The notes beneath the pieces were generated by a model, which saw nothing but the letters and a program-made list of their open reading frames with translations, was not told the origin of the DNA and made no database searches. Below are positions 1 to 7,919 of a DNA stretch of 64,000 nucleotides, piece after piece. The translations under genes were made by a program, and so were the position numbers. Every line of letters begins with the position of its first letter. Position 1 is the stretch's first letter. The stretch covers positions 1-64,000 of the forward strand of contig CANQHN010000013.1 of assembly GCA_947623745.1 (NCBI GenBank), written 5' to 3'. This DNA comes from an uncultured Oscillospiraceae bacterium. Lineage in GTDB: Bacteria > Bacillota > Clostridia > Oscillospirales > Oscillospiraceae.

Positions 1-90
1 CTTTTTTAAGTTTTTTCAAACTTTTTCAGTGCTTTCCTCCGCCGGGGTTTCCCCGTCTATCCTTCGCCGCTCCTCGCAGACAGCTTTGCT

Positions 91-119
91 ATGATAGCAC
101 ACTCTCGAGGCTTTGTCAA
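91..119 (-). promoter_or_regulatory. Promoter P2, leftward (rrn-like)
   Basis: Read on the minus strand this is TTGACA (114-119), a 17-nt spacer and TATCAT (91-96). It is the second of two similar promoters; both spacers contain or border a CTCGAG motif. The transcript would leave the window on the left. Confidence 0.6.
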
Positions 120-181
120 GAACTTTTTTCGTTCTCCCAAACTTTTTTGTTCTGACGTCCCGCTCTCTCGAGCGCTTGCTT

Positions 182-210
182 ATCTTAGCAGAACATCCCT
201 CCCTTGTCAA
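182..210 (-). promoter_or_regulatory. Promoter P1, leftward (rrn-like)
   Basis: Minus strand TTGACA (205-210), a 17-nt spacer and TAAGAT (182-187). It lies 91 bp upstream of P2. Tandem consensus promoters of this kind are usual for rRNA operons in Firmicutes, but the gene they serve lies outside the window. Confidence 0.55.
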
Positions 211-405
211 CACCCTTTTTCATCTTTTTTTCAGGTTTTTTTGCGGAATTGTCCTCCCATTTTCTGGGCCCACAAGATGTGGTGTGTGTCCGTGGCAGGC
301 GCACAGTTGTCCCCGAATTTCTCTCTTGCGGAAGACATTGGTTTGTGGTAGTCTACTATTACATTTATTTAATTGTGTTGATCCAGCACCGAAGGAGGCC
401 GCCCC

Positions 406-1326
406 ATGCCTATCCGCATCCCTGACTCCCTGCCCGCCACCACCATCCTGGAGCAGGAGAACATCTTTGTCATGACTGAGTACCGGGCCTTCCACCAGGA
501 TATCCGCCCGCTGAACCTGCTCATTCTGAACCTGATGCCCACCAAGGTGGTCACCGAGACCCAGCTGCTGCGGCGGCTGTCCAACTCCCCCCTCCAGGTG
601 CAGGTGGAGCTGCTGAAAACCGCCAGCCACGTCTCCCAGAACACCGACGCCAGCCACCTGTCCTCCTTCTATACCACCTTCGACGCCATCCGGGAGAAGA
701 AGTACGACGGAATGATCATCACCGGCGCGCCGGTGGAGAACCTGGACTTCGCCGATGTGGACTACTGGCCCGAGCTGTGCGAGATCATGGAGTGGACCCG
801 CTCCCACGTCCACTCCACCCTCCACATCTGCTGGGGCGCCCAGGCCGGACTGTTCTACCACTACGGCATCCCCAAGTACCCACTGGAGCGCAAGCTGTTC
901 GGCGTGTTCCCCCACCGGGCGCTGAAGGTGCAGTCCCCCCTGTTCCGGGGCTTTGACGACGTGTTCTATGTCCCCCACTCCCGCTACACCGAGAACCACG
1001 CCGAGGACATCCTGGCCAAGCCCGAGCTGGAGCTGCTGGCCGTCTCCGACCAGGCCGGCGTCTTTGCGGTGAAGAGCCGGGACAACCGCCGCTTCTTCAT
1101 CACCGGCCACCCGGAGTACGACCCGGACACCCTGGCCAACGAGTACTTCCGGGACGTGAACAAGGGTCTGGATATCCAAGTGCCCGCCAACTACTTCCCG
1201 GATGACGACCCGTCCAATCCCCCGCTGGTGCGCTGGCGCTCCGCCGCCCAGCTGTTCTACTCCAACTGGCTCAACTACTACGTCTACCAGACCACCCCCT
1301 ACGACGTCCGGGATATCCACAATTAA
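406..1326 (+). CDS. metAA: Homoserine O-acetyltransferase (MetA family)
   Basis: A 306-residue MetA-family enzyme that acylates the hydroxyl of L-homoserine, the first committed step of methionine synthesis, in the cytoplasm. The catalytic set is visible: Cys142 in HICWGAQAG, His235 and Glu237 in TGHPEYDP. Residue 111 is Glu (APVENLDF). In characterised members Glu at this position favours acetyl-CoA and Gly favours succinyl-CoA, so acetyltransferase activity is predicted; that is inference from a known specificity residue. Full family length. The ATG has an AAGGAGG site 8 nt upstream. It appears cotranscribed with the dipeptidase 24 nt downstream. No SAM or T-box element was seen upstream. 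Confidence 0.95.
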   Translation: MPIRIPDSLPATTILEQENIFVMTEYRAFHQDIRPLNLLILNLMPTKVVTETQLLRRLSNSPLQVQVELLKTASHVSQNTDASHLSSFYTTFDAIREKKYDGMIITGAPVENLDFADVDYWPELCEIMEWTRSHVHSTLHICWGAQAGLFYHYGIPKYPLERKLFGVFPHRALKVQSPLFRGFDDVFYVPHSRYTENHAEDILAKPELELLAVSDQAGVFAVKSRDNRRFFITGHPEYDPDTLANEYFRDVNKGLDIQVPANYFPDDDPSNPPLVRWRSAAQLFYSNWLNYYVYQTTPYDVRDIHN

Positions 1327-1350
1327 GATTAAAGGAAAGGATGTGTCCCT

Positions 1351-2820
1351 ATGGCCCAGTTCCCGCTCACCCCGGAAAATGCCCAGGCCCTCGCCGCTTT
1401 GGAGCGCGTCGGCCTGAAACAGCGGTTCCTGTACTACTTCGCCCACCTGTCCTCCATTCCCCGGGGCTCCGGCAACGTGAAGCAGGTCAGCGACTACTGC
1501 GCCCAGTTCGCTCGGGAGCACGGCCTGCGGTACGTCCAGGACTCCTATTATAATGTAGTGATCTACAAGGACGCCGCCCCCGGCTATAAGGACCACCCCG
1601 CCGTCATCCTCCAGGGCCACCTGGACATGGTGACCGTCCAGACGGAGGACAGCCGTCTGGATCTGACCAGGGACCCCATCCGGCTCCAGACCGACGGCAA
1701 ATATCTGTGGGCCGACAGGACCTCCCTGGGCGCCGACGACGGCATCGCCGTGGCCTACGCCATGGCCATCCTGGAGGCGGACGACCTCCCCCACCCGCCT
1801 CTGGAGGCGGTGTTCACCGTGGACGAGGAGACCGGCATGGACGGCGCCCACGGCCTGGACCCCAGCCTGCTCCAGGGCAGGGTGCTGCTCAACATGGACA
1901 GCGAGGACGAGGGCCGCTTCACCGCCGGGTGCGCCGGCGGCTGCAAGTGCCGTCTGACCCTGCCTGTCCGCCGGGAGGCGGCCTCCGGGGTGCTGGCCGG
2001 CGTACAGGTCGGCGGCCTGCGGGGCGGCCACTCCGGCACCATGATCGGCGAGGGCCGGGCCAACGCCTGCCAGCTGCTGGCCGGACTGCTCCGGCGCCTG
2101 GAGCCCTGCGGCATCCGCCTGGTCTCCTGCGCCGGCGGCAAGAAGGACAACGCCATCCCCGACAGCGCCGCGGCCCAGATCCTGCTCCCCCCGGATGAAC
2201 AGGAGCGCGCCCTGCAGCTCACCGCCGCTTTCCAGGAGGAGCTGAGAAAGACCTACGCCCAGGCCGACCCCGGTGTGACCGCCGCCCTGGACATCGCCGG
2301 CCCTGTCACCGGCTGTCCCGCCCTGGACGAGACGGCCACCCGCAATCTGACAGACCTGCTGCTGGAGCTGCCCTGCGGCCTGCAGGCCATGATGGCCGAT
2401 ATGCCCCTGCCCGAGACCTCCGCCAACATCGGCATCCTGACCCTGGAGGACGAACAGGCCGTCGTCCACGTCTCCATCCGCAGCTGCGTCAAGCAGAAGT
2501 GCGGGGAGATGGCCGGCCGGGTGGAGCAGATCGCCCGGGCTCACGGGGCGCGGAGCGAGGTCAGCGGGGCCTACCCCCCCTGGGAGTACCGGCAGGAGTC
2601 CCCCCTGTGGGACCTGATCCTGCGGCTCTACCCCGGCGCGGAGGTCAACGTGATCCACGCGGGGCTGGAGTGCGGCCTGTTCTACGAGAAGCTCCCGGGG
2701 CTGGACGCCATCTCCTTCGGTCCCACGCTGGAGGACATCCACACCCCCAAGGAGCGCTTTGAGCTGGCCTCGGCGGTCCGGACCTGGGAGTTCGTGCTGA
2801 AGCTGCTGGCGAACCTGTGA
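1351..2820 (+). CDS. pepD: Aminoacyl-histidine dipeptidase (PepD, M20)
   Basis: A 489-residue M20-family metallopeptidase of the PepD (beta-Ala-His/Xaa-His dipeptidase) type, expected to hydrolyse small dipeptides in the cytoplasm with two metal ions. Metal and catalytic motifs are in order: QGHLDMV (His90, Asp92), GADDGIA (Asp129/130), VDEETGM (Glu159/160), NMDSED (Asp183), and a late His in FGPTLEDIHTP. The region between is the family's dimerisation/lid domain. Start ATG follows AAAGGAAAGG. It lies 24 nt after metA and is probably in the same transcript; the functional link may be peptide-derived amino acid supply, which is inference. Confidence 0.93.
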   Translation: MAQFPLTPENAQALAALERVGLKQRFLYYFAHLSSIPRGSGNVKQVSDYCAQFAREHGLRYVQDSYYNVVIYKDAAPGYKDHPAVILQGHLDMVTVQTEDSRLDLTRDPIRLQTDGKYLWADRTSLGADDGIAVAYAMAILEADDLPHPPLEAVFTVDEETGMDGAHGLDPSLLQGRVLLNMDSEDEGRFTAGCAGGCKCRLTLPVRREAASGVLAGVQVGGLRGGHSGTMIGEGRANACQLLAGLLRRLEPCGIRLVSCAGGKKDNAIPDSAAAQILLPPDEQERALQLTAAFQEELRKTYAQADPGVTAALDIAGPVTGCPALDETATRNLTDLLLELPCGLQAMMADMPLPETSANIGILTLEDEQAVVHVSIRSCVKQKCGEMAGRVEQIARAHGARSEVSGAYPPWEYRQESPLWDLILRLYPGAEVNVIHAGLECGLFYEKLPGLDAISFGPTLEDIHTPKERFELASAVRTWEFVLKLLANL

Positions 2821-2890
2821 GAGCCTGTCCCCGGGCCGCCCCACGCCCGGCCGGACCCAGGAGAGCATACCTCACCCCCCCGCCTATCAG

Positions 2891-2923
2891 CGCCCCGGCG
2901 AGACAGTTTGCCGGGGCGCTTTT
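2891..2923 (+). terminator. Terminator after pepD
   Basis: CGCCCCGGC (2891-2899) pairs with GCCGGGGCG (2910-2918), 10-nt loop, followed by CTTTT. It closes the metA-pepD unit. Confidence 0.85.
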
Positions 2924-3015
2924 CCGCCGGTTTTCACGCAGCGACTTCCGTCCTCCCCCGGTGCATATTTCCTGTTTTACCTCCCCTTTCTTTCGTTAAA
3001 ATGTTGTTAATTTCA

Positions 3016-3044
3016 TTGTTTTCCCCTCTGTGAACCGCTATGAT
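3016..3044 (+). promoter_or_regulatory. Promoter of the dehydratase-activase unit
   Basis: TTGTTT (3016-3021), 17-nt spacer, TATGAT (3039-3044), 45 bp before the start codon. The -35 is weak and the -10 is good. Confidence 0.5.
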
Positions 3045-3088
3045 ATAGGGGCTCAGAGGGCGCCCATTTTATTAAAGGAAGGTTCGCT

Positions 3089-6025
3089 ATGGGTCTTCGC
3101 GTCGGTATCGACATCGGCTCCACCACGGTCAAGGTGGTGGTGCTGGACGAACAGAATAAACTGCTTTTCCGCTCCTACGAGCGGCACTTCTCCAAGACCC
3201 GGGAGCGGGCGCTGGAGACGCTGCGGTCCATCTCGGACCTGCTCGCCGGACAGGAGATCAAGCTGGTCATCACCGGCTCGGCCGGCCTGGGCGTCGCCAA
3301 GGCCGCCGGGCTGGATTTTGTCCAGGAGGTGTACGCCACCGCCGCCGCCGTCAACACCTACATCCCGGACACCGACGCGGTCATCGAGCTGGGGGGCGAG
3401 GACGCCAAGATCATCTTCTTCGGCGGGGCCCTGGAGGAGCGGATGAACGGCTCCTGCGCCGGCGGCACCGGCGCCTTCATCGACCAGATGGCCACCCTGA
3501 TGAACGTCACTGTGAACGAGCTGGACGAGCTGTCCCTCAGGCACGAAAAAATATACCCCATCGCCTCCCGCTGCGGCGTGTTCGCCAAGAGCGACATCCA
3601 GCCCATCCTCAACCAGGGCGGGCGGAAGGAGGACGTGGCCGCCTCCATCTTCCAGGCTGTGGTGGACCAGACGGTGGCCGGGCTCACCCAGGGCCGGGAG
3701 CTGAAGGGCAAGATCGTCTTTCTGGGCGGTCCCCTCCACTTCCTCATGGGCCTGCGGGAGCGGTTTGTCCAGACCTTGAAGCTGGATGAGGAGCACGCCA
3801 TTTTCCCCGCCGACGGCGACTGCTTCGCCGCCATGGGCGCGGCCCTGTGCTCCACCGACTACGGGTCCATCCCCTTCGAGCAGGCCCTCAAGCGCCTGGA
3901 CGAGAGCCGGGAGGCCAACACCTCCGCCGACACCATGCCCCCCCTGTTCGACTCCCAGGCCGACTACGACGCCTTCTGCGCCAGGCACAACGCCAGCCGC
4001 CCCCCGGAGGCGGACGCGGAGACCTACTCCGGCCCGGCCTGGCTGGGCATCGACGCCGGCTCCACCACCACCAAGCTGGTGCTCATCACCGCCGACGGCG
4101 GCCTGCTCTATACTTACTACCACTCCAACCAGGGCAACCCGGTTGCCATCGTGCTGGAGCAGCTGAAAAAAATCTACGCTCTGTGCGGGGACCGGATCAC
4201 GATCAAGGGCGCCGCCGTCACCGGCTACGGCGAGGACCTGATCAAGAGCGCCTTCTCCTGCGACCTGGGCCTGGTGGAGACCGTGGCTCACTACAAGGCC
4301 GCCGCCCACTTCAACCCCGATGTGGACTTCATCATCGACATCGGCGGCCAGGACATGAAGTGCTTCAAGATCCGCAACGGCGCGGTGGATTCCATCATGC
4401 TCAACGAGGCCTGCTCCTCCGGCTGCGGCTCCTTCATCGAGACCTTCGCCAAGGCCCTGGGCTACTCCATCGCCGACTTCGCCAAAATGGGCCTGTTCGC
4501 CAAAAAGCCGGTGAACCTGGGTTCCCGCTGCACCGTGTTCATGAACTCCAGCGTGAAGCAGGCCCAGAAGGACGGGGCCTCCGTGGAGGACATCTCCGCG
4601 GGTTTGTCCATCTCCATCGTGAAAAACGCGGTGTACAAGGTCATCCGGGCCGCCAGCGCCGACGATCTGGGCCAGCACATCGTGGTCCAGGGCGGCACCT
4701 TCCACAACGACGCGGTGCTCCGCGCCTTCGAGCGGGAGCTGGGCCGGGAGGTCACCCGCCCCACCATCGCCGGCATCATGGGGGCCTTCGGGGCCGCCCT
4801 GGCCGCCCGGGACCTGCACCTGGAGGAGAGCGCCCTGCTCTCCCCCCAGACCCTGGAGCGGTTCACCCACACCGCCCGGCCCGCCACCTGCGGGCTGTGC
4901 ACCAACCACTGCTCCCTCACCGTCAACTCCTTCGACGGCGGGCGCAGGTTCCTCTCGGGCAACCGCTGCTCCCGCCCCCTGGGGGAGGAGCCCCAGCGCC
5001 AGCCCGACCTGATGCGCTACAAGTACGAGAAGCTGCGCGCCCTCCAGGGGAACGGCGACGGCGACGGCTCCCGGGGCCGGATCGGCATCCCCTTCGGGCT
5101 GAACATGTACGAGAACCTGCCCTTCTGGTTCACCTTCTTCACCAGGCTGAACTTCGAGGTGGTCCTCTCCCCTGAGTCCTCCCGCCGGCTGTACCTGAAG
5201 GGCCAGCGCACCATCCCCTCCGACACGGTGTGCTACCCCGCCAAGCTACTCCACGGCCACGTAGAGGCCCTGGTGGAGCGGGGGGTGGACGCCATCTGGT
5301 ACCCCTGCATGTCCTACAACAACGACGAGGGCATCGGCGACAACCACTACAACTGCCCCGTGGTGGCCTACTACCCCGAGCTGCTGGCCGCCAACATCCC
5401 CTCCCTGAAAACCACCCGCTTCCTCAACCCCTACGTGGGCCTGTGGCGCCATCACGACTTCAAGAAGCGCATCTCCGCGCTGATGGAACAGGAGTTCGGC
5501 ATCCCCAAGAGGGAGGTGGTGGACGCCGCCGAGGCCGCCTACCAGGCCTACCACGCCTATGTGGAGGACGTGCGGCAGATGGGCCGCAAGTGCATCGAGC
5601 ACGCCCGGGCCCACGGCAAAAACATCATCGTGGTCTGCGGCCGGCCCTACCACATCGACCCGGAGATCAACCACGGCATCAACGACCTGATCACCTCCTT
5701 CGGCTTCGTGCTGGTCACCGAGGACGCGCTGAGCTACCTGGAGGGCTACGCCCCCCGGAAGGTGCTCAACCAGTGGACCTTCCAGAGCCGGATGTACAAC
5801 GCCGCCCGCTATGTGTGCACCCAGCCGGACATGCAGGTGGTGCAGCTGGTGTCTTTCGGCTGCGGCACCGACGCCATCACCACCGACGAGATGCGCTCCA
5901 TCCTGGAGGGCGGCGGCAAGCTGTATACCCAGCTGAAGATCGACGACATCAGCAACCTGGGGGCGGTGAAGATCCGCATCCGGTCCCTCATGGCCGCCAT
6001 CGACGCGAGGAAAAACGAGGGATAA
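3089..6025 (+). CDS. Tandem 2-hydroxyacyl-CoA dehydratase activase-like protein
   Basis: A 978-residue protein with two ASKHA-type ATPase domains (BadF/BadG/HgdC family) in tandem, about residues 1-270 and 318-590, then a DUF2229-type region. Each ATPase half starts with a phosphate loop (GIDIGSTTVK; GIDAGSTTTK). Each half carries the two cysteines that in the homodimeric activator HgdC hold one bridging [4Fe-4S] cluster: Cys123/Cys162 and Cys442/Cys481, both pairs 39 residues apart as in HgdC. The C-terminal part has a CGLCTNHC cluster and further Cys (SDTVCYP, WYPCMSY) like dehydratase subunits. Known members inject ATP-energised electrons into a dehydratase; the substrate of this large form is unknown. 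Start ATG follows AAAGGAAGG. Its partner is the next gene. Confidence 0.8.
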   Translation: MGLRVGIDIGSTTVKVVVLDEQNKLLFRSYERHFSKTRERALETLRSISDLLAGQEIKLVITGSAGLGVAKAAGLDFVQEVYATAAAVNTYIPDTDAVIELGGEDAKIIFFGGALEERMNGSCAGGTGAFIDQMATLMNVTVNELDELSLRHEKIYPIASRCGVFAKSDIQPILNQGGRKEDVAASIFQAVVDQTVAGLTQGRELKGKIVFLGGPLHFLMGLRERFVQTLKLDEEHAIFPADGDCFAAMGAALCSTDYGSIPFEQALKRLDESREANTSADTMPPLFDSQADYDAFCARHNASRPPEADAETYSGPAWLGIDAGSTTTKLVLITADGGLLYTYYHSNQGNPVAIVLEQLKKIYALCGDRITIKGAAVTGYGEDLIKSAFSCDLGLVETVAHYKAAAHFNPDVDFIIDIGGQDMKCFKIRNGAVDSIMLNEACSSGCGSFIETFAKALGYSIADFAKMGLFAKKPVNLGSRCTVFMNSSVKQAQKDGASVEDISAGLSISIVKNAVYKVIRAASADDLGQHIVVQGGTFHNDAVLRAFERELGREVTRPTIAGIMGAFGAALAARDLHLEESALLSPQTLERFTHTARPATCGLCTNHCSLTVNSFDGGRRFLSGNRCSRPLGEEPQRQPDLMRYKYEKLRALQGNGDGDGSRGRIGIPFGLNMYENLPFWFTFFTRLNFEVVLSPESSRRLYLKGQRTIPSDTVCYPAKLLHGHVEALVERGVDAIWYPCMSYNNDEGIGDNHYNCPVVAYYPELLAANIPSLKTTRFLNPYVGLWRHHDFKKRISALMEQEFGIPKREVVDAAEAAYQAYHAYVEDVRQMGRKCIEHARAHGKNIIVVCGRPYHIDPEINHGINDLITSFGFVLVTEDALSYLEGYAPRKVLNQWTFQSRMYNAARYVCTQPDMQVVQLVSFGCGTDAITTDEMRSILEGGGKLYTQLKIDDISNLGAVKIRIRSLMAAIDARKNEG

Positions 6026-6130
6026 AGAGTTAAGAGTGAAGATTGGAGAGTGGAGAGTGAAGATTTTTTCCGATGTCCTTCACCATACCACCTATCTCCA
6101 CTCTCCAATCTCCAATCTCAACTCTCTATA
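6026..6130 (+). repeat. Imperfect inverted repeat of GAGAGTGGA-type units
   Basis: The left arm, starting directly after the activase stop codon (6026-6062), is built of short purine units such as GAAGATTGGAGAGTGGAGAG. The right arm (about 6091-6130) is its near reverse complement. About 27 of the first 33 positions pair, with a loop of roughly 30 nt. It could fold as a long RNA hairpin between the two cistrons. Confidence 0.75.
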
Positions 6131-6146
6131 AGAAAGGAACCCTGTT

Positions 6147-7478
6147 ATGGCACAGCTCGTATACGACAAGGACGGCCGTCTCCTGTTCACCAAGGAGATG
6201 AAAAAGGAGTACACCCTGCTCATGCCCCAGATGCTCCCCGTCCACTTTGGTATGATGAAAAAGCTGCTGGAGCGTGAGGGGTTCAAGGTGGATATGCTCA
6301 CCACCAACCACCGGGGCATCGTAGACGAGGGGCTCAAGTACGTCCACAACGACACCTGCTATCCCGCCCTGCTGGTCATCGGCCAGCTGATCGACGCGGT
6401 GAAGCACGGCGGCTACGACCCCCACAAGGTGGCCCTGCTCATCACCCAGACCGGAGGCGGCTGCCGGGCCTCCAACTACATCCACCTGCTGCGCAAGGCG
6501 CTGGAAAAGGCCGGCATGGCCTACATCCCCGTGATCTCGGTGAACCTGTCCGGGCTGGAGCACAACCCCGGCTTCTCCCTGACCATTCCCTTCATTCGCA
6601 AGGCCATTTTCGCCATGATGTACGGCGATATCATCGTCAACGTGGCCAACCAGGTCCGCCCCTACGAGGTGGAGCCCGGCGCCACCGACCGGATGATTGA
6701 GGACTGGTCCCACCGGCTGGTGGAGGGCTTCCAGGCGGGCAAGGGCATGAGCCGGGGCCAGATGCGCAAAATATTCGACGAGATCTGCGCCGACTTCGCC
6801 GCCATCCCGGTCCAGGGGGAGCCCAAGATCCGGGTGGGCGTCGTGGGTGAGATCTACGTGAAGTTCGCCCCTCTGGGCAACAACAACCTGGAGCAGTTCC
6901 TTCTGTCCGAGGGGGCGGAGCCCGTGGTGCCCGGCCTGACCGACTTCATCATCTTCAAAATCTACAACCGGGTGGCCGATGTGGAGCTGTACGGTGGCAA
7001 GTGGATCAAGAAGGCGGCCTGCAAGGTGTTCATGGGCTATGTGGAGGGCTGCCAGAAGGACATGATCGCCGCTCTGGAGCACTCGGGCCGCTTCCGCGCC
7101 CCCGGCACCTTCCAGCAGCTGCACAGCCTGATCCGCGGCTACCTGGGGGACGGCAACAAGATGGGGGAGGGCTGGCTGCTCACCGCCGAGATGCTGGAGC
7201 TGATCCACTCCGGCACCCCTAATATCGTCTGCACCCAGCCCTTCGGGTGCCTGCCCAACCACATCGTGGGCAAGGGGATGCTGCGCAAGCTGAAGGACGA
7301 CTACCCGTACAGCAACATCGTGGCCATCGACTACGACCCCGGCGCCACCAAGATCAACCAGGAGAATCGGATCAAGCTCATGCTGGCTAACGCAAAGGCT
7401 CTGAGCCAGCGGGCGGCCCAGGCGGAGCACAACTCCCAGGCTGAACACAGCCCCCAGGCCGAACCGGCCGCAGTATAA
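6147..7478 (+). CDS. 2-hydroxyacyl-CoA dehydratase-like partner protein
   Basis: A 443-residue protein of the COG3581 type, related to the alpha/beta subunits of 2-hydroxyacyl-CoA dehydratases. Cysteines in conserved settings are visible: HNDTCYPALL, TQTGGGCRASNY and CTQPFGCLPNH, likely iron-sulfur ligands. In many Firmicutes this sequence is the C-terminal part of one giant polypeptide with the preceding tandem activase; here it is a separate gene 121 bp downstream. The C-terminal 30 residues (repeated QAEH/SQAE units) are low complexity. ATG follows AAGAAAGGA. The role is inferred to be radical or electron-transfer chemistry on an unknown substrate. Confidence 0.75.
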   Translation: MAQLVYDKDGRLLFTKEMKKEYTLLMPQMLPVHFGMMKKLLEREGFKVDMLTTNHRGIVDEGLKYVHNDTCYPALLVIGQLIDAVKHGGYDPHKVALLITQTGGGCRASNYIHLLRKALEKAGMAYIPVISVNLSGLEHNPGFSLTIPFIRKAIFAMMYGDIIVNVANQVRPYEVEPGATDRMIEDWSHRLVEGFQAGKGMSRGQMRKIFDEICADFAAIPVQGEPKIRVGVVGEIYVKFAPLGNNNLEQFLLSEGAEPVVPGLTDFIIFKIYNRVADVELYGGKWIKKAACKVFMGYVEGCQKDMIAALEHSGRFRAPGTFQQLHSLIRGYLGDGNKMGEGWLLTAEMLELIHSGTPNIVCTQPFGCLPNHIVGKGMLRKLKDDYPYSNIVAIDYDPGATKINQENRIKLMLANAKALSQRAAQAEHNSQAEHSPQAEPAAV

Positions 7479-7485
7479 AAAATAT

Positions 7486-7530
7486 AAGGCCCCGGCTCAT
7501 TCGAGCCGGGGCCTTGTTTTATTGTTTTTT
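7486..7530. terminator. Terminator between convergent genes
   Basis: A 13-bp perfect stem, AAGGCCCCGGCTC (7486-7498) with its complement (7503-7515), 4-nt loop, then a T-rich tract on the plus strand. It ends the dehydratase unit and lies at the 3' end of the leftward obg operon. Confidence 0.85.
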
Positions 7531-7890
7531 ATCCGCTCTGCGGTATCCGATCTCCACATGGGGCGCGCGCCGGGCCACCTGGGCGAGCAGCGCCTTGCCG
7601 GAATCGGTGTCCCGGATGGAGGTCTTGTGGACCTGCCCGCCGGTGTCCACCGCCATGAGGAAGATGGGGGAGGCGTCCACCACCCCGCAGCACATGCGAG
7701 CGGCGACCTGCTCCTTGCGCAGATAGAGCTGCTTCAGCTCCCCATAGGGCAGCACGCCCACCCCGGTGAGGCCGGGGTAAAACAGGCAGGTCTCCCCTGC
7801 GCGGACGGCCCCCACGCTGCCAGAGCGCCGGAACTCCCCCTCCAGGTCCCCCTGGGGCAGGGGGGCGCTGGTCTCAGATCGGAATTTCAT
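7519..7890 (-). CDS. Conserved hypothetical protein
   Basis: A 123-residue soluble protein that I do not recognise. It is the last gene of the leftward unit, 29 nt after obgE. It has no signal peptide or membrane segment. Two cysteines are adjacent (RMCCGVVDAS) and the C-terminus is basic (RRADKKQ). The frame agrees with local codon use and the end coincides with the shared terminator, so it is probably real. Position after obgE would fit a translation-related or stress function, but nothing in the sequence shows it. Confidence 0.6.
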   Translation of the reverse strand: MKFRSETSAPLPQGDLEGEFRRSGSVGAVRAGETCLFYPGLTGVGVLPYGELKQLYLRKEQVAARMCCGVVDASPIFLMAVDTGGQVHKTSIRDTDSGKALLAQVARRAPHVEIGYRRADKKQ

Positions 7891-7919
7891 GGGCGCCGCC
7901 TCCTCTCGCCGGCCAGCGC

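Larger units (their letters stand above)
1..405. other. Leader/promoter region without a gene
   Basis: No coding region is convincing here. On the minus strand two promoters point out of the left edge (listed separately), and the leftmost 20 bases are an A/T-rich tract like the leaders found before 16S rRNA genes. On the plus strand the last 50 bases hold the metA leader with an AAGGAGG ribosome site at about 390-397. I see no riboswitch-like structure before metA. Confidence 0.5.

Noticed and set aside
360-405. A SAM riboswitch or T-box before metA
   Set aside because: The leader before the start codon is too short after any plausible promoter, and no conserved core motif was seen.
220-2868. 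Very long open frame antisense to metA-pepD (similar ones oppose the activase, secA, hydrogenase and TRAP genes)
   Set aside because: In GC-rich DNA the strong third-position G/C of a real gene keeps antisense frames open. The translations are Gly/Val/His/Gln-rich without any domain and lack ribosome sites.
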